From Clostridia bacterium (GTDB lineage Bacteria > Bacillota > Clostridia > Christensenellales > UBA1242): a DNA stretch of 5,475 nt. Shown one piece after another: positions 1 through 5,253 of the stretch. Numbering within the stretch: position 1 is the first letter of the stretch; the number at the start of each line of letters is the position of its first letter. Made by a program: the position numbers and the translations under genes. The stretch covers positions 1 through 5,475 of the forward strand of contig JAFZND010000056.1 in assembly GCA_017553065.1 (NCBI GenBank), read 5' to 3'. Under the pieces are notes generated by a model, which was given only the letters and a program-made list of their open reading frames with translations, ran no database searches and had not been told where the DNA came from.

Positions 1-127
1 AAAACAAAATACACCTGCAAGGCAGCTTTATTTAAAATGTGGATTTAAGCCCATCAGTGAAAGAAAAAAATATTATCATGATGGAAGTGATGCAATTATA
101 TTTGTAAACAATTTAGAGGTACAATAA
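1..127 (+). CDS. RimI-like GNAT N-acetyltransferase, C-terminal fragment
   Basis: This is the last ~41 codons of a gene whose start lies before the window; the first complete codon is at base 2 and the TAA stop is at 125-127. The visible tail reads N-T-P-A-R-Q-L-Y-L-K-C-G-F, then an R-K-K-Y-Y-H-D-G-S-D-A-I-I-F segment. The pattern 'A..LY.K.GF' followed by 'RK.YY....DA' is characteristic of the C-terminal part of GNAT acetyltransferases of the RimI type, which acetylate the N-terminal alanine of ribosomal protein S18 in the cytoplasm using acetyl-CoA. The acetyl-CoA-binding motif itself is outside the window, so another small GNAT enzyme remains possible. The stop codon directly abuts the TTG start of the next gene in the same frame, so the two are almost certainly co-transcribed and probably translationally coupled. 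Confidence 0.7.
   Translation, partial: KQNTPARQLYLKCGFKPISERKKYYHDGSDAIIFVNNLEVQ
115..120 (+). promoter_or_regulatory. Ribosome binding site that decides a TTG start
   Basis: AGAGGT lies within the last codons of the acetyltransferase gene, with 7 bases between it and the TTG at 128. It matches the GAGGT core used before ddl (2441-2445) and murG (5062-5058), and it supports TTG as a genuine start. No ATG or GTG occurs near this point in the frame, and the upstream codon is the TAA of the previous gene. Confidence 0.7.
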
Positions 128-850
128 TTGCTTTATCATAAGTTAAATTATTTAAAAATTGGTAATGGAAAACATAAGGTTGTGTTTTTGCATGGTTGGG
201 GAGCAAATGGCAAAACATTTGTGCCTATTGCGAATTCAATGCAAAATTGCACTTGTTACCTTATTGATTTGTATGGCTTTGGAGCCACACAGCTACCAAT
301 GCCAATGGATACTTATGATTATGCGATGCAGTTGTATCTTTTTTTTGTATCTCATGGTATAAATAATTTTACTTTGGTTGGTCATTCTTTTGGTGGCAGA
401 ATTGCAATAATTTTGTCATCAATTTTTAATTTGAAAATAAATAAATTAGTTCTTGTATCTTCGGCAGGACTCAAACCAAAACATATGTTATTCACAAAAA
501 TTAAAGTAAAATCATATAAATTTTGTAAATATATGGTAAAAATACATGTGTTACCACCGCGTGTACTTAAAAAATTTGGCAGTAAAGATTGGCAACAGGC
601 AAATAGTTGGCTTAGAATAACAATGACAAAAGTTGTAAATCAATATCTTGATTATTTAACGCAAAAAATAATTTGCCCAACACTTATTGTTTGGGGTACA
701 AAAGACAAAACAACTCCTACCTATATGGCTAGGCGATTGAATCGCAATATTGCTAATAGCAGAGTTATTTTTTATAAATCAAATCACTTTGTGTATGTAG
801 GTAATTACAATTTTTGTGCATCACTTAATAATTTTGTTTTTGGGAGATAA
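128..850 (+). CDS. Alpha/beta-fold hydrolase in a cell-wall gene run
   Basis: A 240-residue cytosolic protein of the alpha/beta hydrolase superfamily with no signal peptide. The order of motifs is canonical: oxyanion-hole strand VVFLHGWG (residues 18-25), nucleophile elbow GHSFGG with catalytic Ser87, acid strand LIVWGTKD with Asp193, and catalytic His220 in the context SNHF. The segment at about residues 115-180 is rich in Lys and aromatics and would be the cap. Length fits a small single-domain hydrolase. The start is TTG, supported by the AGAGGT site at 115-120. The gene abuts the acetyltransferase upstream and is 6 bases from the MurF-like gene downstream, which implies one transcript. 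The triad shows it is likely an active esterase, lipase, peptidase or thioesterase-like enzyme. The sequence does not reveal the substrate, and a wall- or lipid-linked role is only an inference from neighbours. Confidence 0.88.
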   Translation: MLYHKLNYLKIGNGKHKVVFLHGWGANGKTFVPIANSMQNCTCYLIDLYGFGATQLPMPMDTYDYAMQLYLFFVSHGINNFTLVGHSFGGRIAIILSSIFNLKINKLVLVSSAGLKPKHMLFTKIKVKSYKFCKYMVKIHVLPPRVLKKFGSKDWQQANSWLRITMTKVVNQYLDYLTQKIICPTLIVWGTKDKTTPTYMARRLNRNIANSRVIFYKSNHFVYVGNYNFCASLNNFVFGR

Positions 851-856
851 AGAGTT

Positions 857-2440
857 ATGAATTATGTACTACATGTACTGTTACTAATTTGTAGTGCAAT
901 GTTTGTGCTATATGTACTAAATGGTATTACATATTATTTGCAACTAAATGGCTACAATCATTTTGCAAATGTAAAAACACTTGTGCACAAACAAAGCATT
1001 GATGTACTTGCTATATATTTTACACCATGCGTAATTAGTGAAATTATTAACTTGTTTTTAGTTGGTAATTCTATAATGTGGGTGTTTTTGCTCGCAGAAA
1101 TACTTACATTTGGCGCCATAATATTTGTGTTATCTAGCAGTAAATCGAATCACAAAGTATCTGTAAAACTAACTAAACGATACATTAGAATATACACACT
1201 TAGTTTAGTAATTTCTATTTGTGCCATTAGTTATTTTTGTTATCACATAATATTCGGCTTTAATCAGTTGTTTGGACTTGTGTATGTATTTCCACTAGTT
1301 GTATTGTTTTCGGTGTTTTTGGCTTGTGTTTTGCTATTTCCATTTGAAAAGATAATATCAATGCATTACATTAGTGATGCTGTAAAAATTTTAAAAAACC
1401 ATGGTGGCATTACAAATATCGCCATTACAGGTAGTTATGGCAAAACTAGTACCAAGTTTATACTAAAAACAATTTTGTCACAAAAGTATAGAGTTATTGC
1501 AACTCCAGGCAGTTACAATACGCCAATGGGAATTACTAAAACTATTAGAGAGATGCTAACTGCCGATACTGATGTGTTTATTATGGAATTTGGGGCAAAT
1601 AAAGTTGGCGACATCAAATATCTATGTAAAAAATTTAGGCCAAATATTGGCATAATGACAAGTATTGGCAAGGCACATATAAACACTTTTAAAAGTATTG
1701 ATAATGTTATTCAGGCCAAAAGTGAATTGGTAAATAACTTATATGGAAACAATACTTTTGCTGTATTTAACACGGATAATGAGTATTTAAAAAAGATTTA
1801 TATGGGTTACAAGGATACTAAAATTGCCTGTGGACTAAAAGGCGGTGAATTGGTGGCAACAAATATTGGCACTAATCCTACGGGTACTACGTTTGATGTA
1901 GTAAAAGATGGAAAAACCTTTGTTACACTAAAAACAAAGCTAATTGGCTTGCAAAATATAACAAATATATTGCTTGCAGTGGCTGTGGCAATTAAATTAA
2001 AACTATCTAAGCAACAAATTATTGATGGAGTAAAGGAATTATCACAAATTAGCGCAAGAATGGAAGTGATGCCACATAGTAGTGGTGCAATTATCATCAA
2101 TGACGGATATAATAGCAATCCATATAGTGCAAGAGTAGCAATAGACAACATGAATTTATTTGATAAAAAGCATAAAATAGTACTTACGCCAGGGATGGTG
2201 GAATTGGGTAAATTGCAATATAGCGAAAATTACAATTATGGAGTTTATATGGCTTCAAAAGTGGATAGGGTATATATTGCTAATCGCGAAAATATGTTAG
2301 CGCTAAAAAGGGGACTTGTTGATGGTGGAATGAGTTTGAAAGATATTTATACAAATGCCACACTATCAAGCACATTAAAAACTCTTACAAAAGATGATAT
2401 TCTACTTATTGAAAATGATTTACCAGATAATTATTTGTAA
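857..2440 (+). CDS. murF: MurF-type Mur ligase with multi-pass membrane N-terminus
   Basis: A 527-residue ATP-dependent Mur ligase, most like MurF, which joins D-Ala-D-Ala to UDP-MurNAc-tripeptide. Residues ~3-165 contain about five hydrophobic helices (roughly 3-26, 48-70, 71-93, 112-135, 138-163) in place of the usual soluble UDP-substrate domain. The catalytic part follows: P-loop TGSYGKTST (191-199), SYNTPMG (219-225), MEFGAN (243-248), TSIGKAH with His274, NDGYNSNP (415-422) and TPGMVELGK (444-452), matching in order the MurF central and C-terminal domains. The C-terminus ends in ENDLPDNY rather than the KGSR-type motif of classical MurF. Normal MurF is about 450 residues, so the excess is the membrane part. 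The ATG at 857 follows GGGAG (842-846) after 10 bases. It is followed after 10 bases by ddl, which supplies its dipeptide substrate and supports the MurF assignment. Exact substrate is inferred; another amino-acid or peptide ligase of the Mur superfamily is the alternative. Confidence 0.85.
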   Translation: MNYVLHVLLLICSAMFVLYVLNGITYYLQLNGYNHFANVKTLVHKQSIDVLAIYFTPCVISEIINLFLVGNSIMWVFLLAEILTFGAIIFVLSSSKSNHKVSVKLTKRYIRIYTLSLVISICAISYFCYHIIFGFNQLFGLVYVFPLVVLFSVFLACVLLFPFEKIISMHYISDAVKILKNHGGITNIAITGSYGKTSTKFILKTILSQKYRVIATPGSYNTPMGITKTIREMLTADTDVFIMEFGANKVGDIKYLCKKFRPNIGIMTSIGKAHINTFKSIDNVIQAKSELVNNLYGNNTFAVFNTDNEYLKKIYMGYKDTKIACGLKGGELVATNIGTNPTGTTFDVVKDGKTFVTLKTKLIGLQNITNILLAVAVAIKLKLSKQQIIDGVKELSQISARMEVMPHSSGAIIINDGYNSNPYSARVAIDNMNLFDKKHKIVLTPGMVELGKLQYSENYNYGVYMASKVDRVYIANRENMLALKRGLVDGGMSLKDIYTNATLSSTLKTLTKDDILLIENDLPDNYL

Positions 2441-2450
2441 GAGGTGATAA

Positions 2451-3557
2451 ATGAAACAAAACATAATTGTACTCTTTGGTGGAGTAAGTACAGAGCATGA
2501 CATATCAATAATTACAGGTGTTCAAACACTAAACAATATAGATGAATATTTATTCAATGTAATACCGGTGTATATAACTAAAAAAGGTGTTCCAATAACA
2601 AGTAAAAAATTTTTTGATATAAATACATTTAGATTAAATCCAACTGGCAAACGCGTAATTTTTGAGGGGCATAGTGGATGTATAAAAATAGGTAACATAT
2701 TTGCTAAAAAAATTCACATAAATTGTGCGGTCGTTTGTATGCATGGTAAAAATGGTGAAGATGGCCTAATTAGTGGTGTGCTAAAATTTGCCGGCATACC
2801 ATACACTTGTGGTGATATGTTACCTAGTGCAATTGCTTGTGACAAAGTGATATTTAAAGATGTGCTACATTCGATGGGTGTAAATTATGTGCCTTATGTA
2901 AGTGTTACTTGTGATGAGTACAATAAGTCCAAATCTAAGTGCATAAAAAAGATATTGGATAGTGTAAGTTTGCCTCTTATTGTTAAACCTGCAAACCTTG
3001 GGTCATCAATTGGAATTGAGATATGTAAAACACGCAAAAATTTATCAAAATGTATTGAAAATGCATTAAAATTTGATAAAAAATTGCTAATTGAGAAGTA
3101 TTTAAGTGACTTTAAAGAATTAAATATTGCACTTTATAATGATAAAAAATTACATATTTCGCACATAGAAGAGCCACTCAAAACATCTGATATTTTGAGT
3201 TTTGAAAATAAATATATAGGTAAATCCAAGGGTATGGAAAACTTACATCGTGTGCGTCCAAAACTTGATAAGGCAACTGCCATGTACCTAAAAGATTGCT
3301 CAACAAAAGTATATAGGCACTTAGGGCTAAATGGTGTTGTGCGCTTTGACTATATTGTGGCAGATAAGGTGTATCTAAATGAAATAAATACAGTGCCAGG
3401 AAGCATGGCAAATTACTTGTTTGATATATCGTTTAAGGATTTAATTACACACCTAATACATAGTGCTATTGAAGAGTATAATATTGATAAAAATTTTGTA
3501 TCCACATTTAATTCTAATGTACTAAAGCAAAGTGAATTGAATATACTTAAAAAATAA
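2451..3557 (+). CDS. ddl: D-alanine–D-alanine ligase (atypical acceptor motif)
   Basis: A 368-residue cytosolic ATP-grasp ligase that condenses two D-alanines for the peptidoglycan stem. The N-terminal domain begins with LFGGVSTEHDIS, where Glu15 matches the glutamate that contacts the first D-Ala in known Ddl enzymes. HGKNGEDG follows (98-105), then the ATP-grasp part: VKPANLGSSIGI (178-189), EKYL (215-218), a Lys254-Tyr255 pair in the omega-loop region, RFDY (298-301) and NEINTVPG (310-317). The K-Y pair resembles that of D-Ala-D-Ala ligases and is absent from VanA-type D-lactate ligases, which favours D-Ala-D-Ala. After NEINTVPG the usual S-L-x-P type loop is replaced by S-M-A-N-Y-L-F. Length is typical. 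Start ATG has GAGGTG at 2441-2446. It is the last gene of the run and its stop lies inside a hairpin. Dipeptide made here is the substrate of the MurF-like enzyme just upstream. Confidence 0.92.
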   Translation: MKQNIIVLFGGVSTEHDISIITGVQTLNNIDEYLFNVIPVYITKKGVPITSKKFFDINTFRLNPTGKRVIFEGHSGCIKIGNIFAKKIHINCAVVCMHGKNGEDGLISGVLKFAGIPYTCGDMLPSAIACDKVIFKDVLHSMGVNYVPYVSVTCDEYNKSKSKCIKKILDSVSLPLIVKPANLGSSIGIEICKTRKNLSKCIENALKFDKKLLIEKYLSDFKELNIALYNDKKLHISHIEEPLKTSDILSFENKYIGKSKGMENLHRVRPKLDKATAMYLKDCSTKVYRHLGLNGVVRFDYIVADKVYLNEINTVPGSMANYLFDISFKDLITHLIHSAIEEYNIDKNFVSTFNSNVLKQSELNILKK

Positions 3558-3587
3558 TATTTATGCAAAAAAGCGCATAAATATTAT
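3554..3587. terminator. Hairpin between convergent ddl and HTH genes
   Basis: A perfect 13-base-pair inverted repeat (3554-3566 with 3575-3587) encloses an 8-base loop. It overlaps the TAA of ddl on the plus strand and the TAA of the HTH gene on the minus strand. Read on the minus strand, the stem is followed by TTTTTAAG, so it looks like a Rho-independent terminator for the HTH gene. On the plus strand the tail is GTGTGTTTGTG, which is weaker, although the position right at the end of the four-gene run suggests it works both ways. The stem is mostly A-T with only two G-C pairs next to the loop, so its strength is modest. Confidence 0.7.
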
Positions 3588-3913
3588 GTGTGTTTGTGTA
3601 GCAAATATAGTAATTTTGTTTGCAGATTAGTTTGTATTTGTTTATTCTGAATTACGCCACATGCTTGAATAAGTGTAAGTAATTCTAAATTATTAAAGTA
3701 CATATTTTTTAGACTAAAACTGTTTAATATTTTTATTCCACCTGTTTTGCCTGTTTTGGTTACAATTGGTATTCCTGCCAAATCTAAAAAATTCACATAC
3801 CTATAAACAGTACGTGTACATATTGTATATTTGTTGGCAATCTCACTTGCTGTGATTGCATCATCCTTTGATGGTAGGGTAAATAGTATACCTAGTGCGA
3901 TATCCATTTTCAT
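3584..3913 (-). CDS. Small HTH transcriptional regulator (DeoR/YafY-like DNA-binding domain only)
   Basis: A 109-residue protein starting MKMDIALGIL. Residues ~1-62 form a winged helix-turn-helix of the HTH_11/DeoR type: A-S-E-I-A-N-K-Y (22-29), the recognition-helix pattern T-R-T-V-Y-R-Y-V (33-40), L-x-L-A-G-I-P-I (43-50) and the wing K-T-G-G-I-K-I (56-62). This is the usual N-terminus of YafY-type regulators. These normally continue for some 200 residues with a WYL ligand-binding domain, which is missing here; only a ~45-residue Leu-rich tail follows. An in-frame TTG further upstream at 3949 overlaps the -35 box of a strong promoter, so the ATG at 3913 is chosen (ATG at 3907 is the alternative). 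No ribosome binding site precedes it, consistent with a leaderless mRNA. It lies downstream of murG but is separated by a terminator. Targets are unknown; the palindrome in its promoter suggests self-control. Confidence 0.75.
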   Translation of the reverse strand: MKMDIALGILFTLPSKDDAITASEIANKYTICTRTVYRYVNFLDLAGIPIVTKTGKTGGIKILNSFSLKNMYFNNLELLTLIQACGVIQNKQIQTNLQTKLLYLLHKHT

Positions 3914-3920
3914 ATAGCAT

Positions 3921-3949
3921 ATTATATCACACACAATGTGAAATATCAA
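3921..3949 (-). promoter_or_regulatory. Near-consensus promoter of the HTH gene
   Basis: On the minus strand, TTGATA (3949-3944), a 17-base spacer and TATAAT (3926-3921) form an almost perfect housekeeping-sigma promoter. TG precedes the -10 by one base, giving an extended -10 element. The expected transcription start falls at 3914 or 3913, which is the A of the ATG, so the transcript would have no 5' leader. Confidence 0.75.
3927..3941. promoter_or_regulatory. Palindromic putative operator inside the promoter spacer
   Basis: TCACA-N5-TGTGA is a perfect 5+5 dyad filling the gap between the -10 and -35 boxes of the HTH gene promoter. A repressor bound here would block RNA polymerase. The simplest candidate is the HTH protein itself, which would be negative autoregulation. 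This is an inference from position and symmetry; a short dyad in AT-rich DNA can also occur by chance. Confidence 0.45.
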
Positions 3950-3960
3950 ACAAATGTTCT

Positions 3961-3997
3961 ATAAAAATAAAGAGTGAGTATAATGTTCTCACTCTTT
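3961..3997 (-). terminator. Rho-independent terminator of murG
   Basis: Read on the minus strand, a 10-base-pair stem AAAGAGTGAG / CTCACTCTTT (3997-3988 with 3978-3969) with a 9-base loop is followed by ATTTTTAT. The murG stop codon TGA (3991-3989) lies in the ascending arm. It separates murG from the downstream HTH gene, which has its own promoter. On the plus strand the stem is followed by TTTT, so it could also stop any read-through coming past the HTH gene from ddl. Confidence 0.85.
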
Positions 3998-5047
3998 TTT
4001 TGCAAATTTATCTATTTGTTCAATGATTAGATTGTTTCCAATATCTTTGTTTGCTTTTTTCATTTTTAATTCCATACCTGATTTGTCTTGAAGCGCTTTT
4101 TCAATGGTGTTGGATAGTGTAATTTCATTTAGTTCACTTTGTAATAATACCTTTGCGTAGCCATTTTTTTCAAAATCGTACGCATTTAGTATTTGGTCAC
4201 CGCGCGATACATCTTTTGGTAATGGGATTAGTATCATGGGTTTACATAAGTATAGCAATTCAAATATCACATTTGAGCCAGCTCTTGACACAACTACATC
4301 TGCCCACGCAAATGCATCTTGAATATTGTTTAAAAATTCTAATTGCACATAATTCGATTTTCGTTCGCTAACCATATTGCCATTGCCTACTATGTGCACG
4401 ATATTGTATCGTTTTGTAAGTGTATTTATTTTGCTTTGCACCACATCATTTATTGCTTTTGCACCAAGTGAGCCACCTACAAAAAGTACATTTGGTTTAT
4501 GTTCGTCAAACTTGCCTAATTTAGCCATATTTTCTGGATGAAATACATTTAATGTTGGCCTAATAGGCGAGCCGGTGTATATTCCTTTTTTATCATATTT
4601 TAGTGTTAGTGCTTTAAAACTAAAACACATTGCACTACATTTGCGATAAATTATTTTGTTTGCTAGCCCCATAGAGTAGTCCGATTCATGAGCAACAATT
4701 GGAATGTGTAGCATAGCGCCAGCAATTACTACAGGAACAGAAACATATCCACCTTTGGAAAATATTACACTTGGATTAATTTCTTTTAATATTTTTTTAC
4801 ATTGCATGATTGCTTTGTAAAGCTTAAATGGAATTGCCAAATTTTTCAATGTAAATTTTCTAATAAATTTTACACTAGCCACACTCCAATATGTAACATA
4901 CGGATATTTGCTTACAAGTCCATATTCCATGCTATTTGGTTCACCTATGTAGTGTATTTGATATTTATTTTTTAGAGCAGGGAACAAAGCAATATTTGGC
5001 ATGATATGTCCTGCTGTTCCACCGCCACACATTACAATTTTTTTCAT
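3989..5047 (-). CDS. murG: MurG, lipid I N-acetylglucosaminyltransferase
   Basis: MurG transfers GlcNAc from UDP-GlcNAc to lipid I at the inner face of the membrane to give lipid II. Numbering from the chosen start, the 352-residue GT-B protein shows CGGGTAGHIMPN (7-18), F-S-K-G-G-Y-V-S-V-P (96-105), HESDYSMGLANK (120-131, a HESD variant of the commoner HEQN motif), GGSLGAKAIN (191-200), SRAGSNVIFEL (254-264) and a DQ-x-L-N-A motif (284-289) near the UDP-GlcNAc site. Hydrophobic stretches around 100-117 fit peripheral membrane contact. The ATG at 5047 is preferred over the in-frame ATG at 5056: GAGGT (5062-5058) leaves 10 bases to 5047 but only 1 base to 5056, and MKKIV is the usual MurG beginning. 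The 5056 start would add three residues. The gene stands alone, away from murD, ftsW or ftsQ, and ends in its own terminator. Confidence 0.95.
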   Translation of the reverse strand: MKKIVMCGGGTAGHIMPNIALFPALKNKYQIHYIGEPNSMEYGLVSKYPYVTYWSVASVKFIRKFTLKNLAIPFKLYKAIMQCKKILKEINPSVIFSKGGYVSVPVVIAGAMLHIPIVAHESDYSMGLANKIIYRKCSAMCFSFKALTLKYDKKGIYTGSPIRPTLNVFHPENMAKLGKFDEHKPNVLFVGGSLGAKAINDVVQSKINTLTKRYNIVHIVGNGNMVSERKSNYVQLEFLNNIQDAFAWADVVVSRAGSNVIFELLYLCKPMILIPLPKDVSRGDQILNAYDFEKNGYAKVLLQSELNEITLSNTIEKALQDKSGMELKMKKANKDIGNNLIIEQIDKFAKKE

Positions 5048-5142
5048 TTTATACATTACCTCTTAATTTAGTTATATGAAATATAAAGGACAATTATTTG
5101 CTCAAAATTAAATATTTTTTTATGAATATTTATAACAAAATA

Positions 5143-5172
5143 TGTATAATTATAATTTTAAAAATGTTGCAA
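5143..5172 (-). promoter_or_regulatory. Possible murG promoter
   Basis: On the minus strand TTGCAA (5172-5167), an 18-base spacer and TATACA (5148-5143) give a weak match to a sigma-A-type promoter and would produce a leader of about 85-90 bases before murG. The surrounding region is nearly all A and T, so several other -10-like hexamers are possible and the assignment is tentative. Confidence 0.3.
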
Positions 5173-5189
5173 ATTGATGTGTTTTCAAT

Positions 5190-5218
5190 TTTACAATATT
5201 ATTTTTGTTTGTTATAAT
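5190..5218 (+). promoter_or_regulatory. Promoter of the topoisomerase gene
   Basis: TTTACA (5190-5195), a 17-base spacer and TATAAT (5213-5218) form a good sigma-A-type promoter pointing towards the topoisomerase gene. The expected start near 5225 leaves about 29 bases of leader, which contains the ribosome binding site AAGGA (5242-5246) placed 7 bases before the ATG. Confidence 0.65.
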
Positions 5219-5253
5219 AATTTAGATTTATTATATATTACAAGGATTTTTTT

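Noticed and set aside
339..346. Run of eight T within the hydrolase gene as a possible slippage site
   Set aside because: The frame is intact on both sides and both flanks match the hydrolase fold; such runs are expected in AT-rich DNA.
1807..2151. Minus-strand open frame of 114 codons inside the murF gene
   Set aside because: It lies wholly antisense to the conserved Mur ligase core, matches no family I recognise and has no convincing ribosome binding site; it is a shadow frame.
857..2440. MurT or poly-gamma-glutamate synthase in place of MurF
   Set aside because: The S-Y-N-T-P-M-G, D-G-Y-N-S-N-P and V-E-L-G-K motifs follow the MurF pattern; there is no MurT-type cysteine cluster and no adjacent GatD-like amidotransferase, while ddl is adjacent.
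3178..3411. Minus-strand open frame inside ddl
   Set aside because: Antisense to the conserved ATP-grasp region; composition reflects the opposite strand of a real gene.
2451..3557. VanA/VanB-type resistance ligase
   Set aside because: The Lys-Tyr pair of D-Ala-D-Ala ligases is kept, the VanA loop is absent, and no vanH or vanX neighbours are present.
3914..3949. Longer HTH protein starting at TTG 3949
   Set aside because: The extra codons coincide with the -35 box, spacer and -10 box of a near-consensus promoter and do not resemble the family N-terminus; MKMD at 3913 does.
4153..4371. Plus-strand open frame opposite murG
   Set aside because: Fully antisense to conserved MurG motifs, with no recognisable product or start signals.
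5109..5132. 8-bp A/T-only inverted repeat in the murG leader as a riboswitch or attenuator
   Set aside because: The stem has no G-C pairs and lies in nearly pure A/T sequence where such repeats arise by chance; no known riboswitch core is visible.
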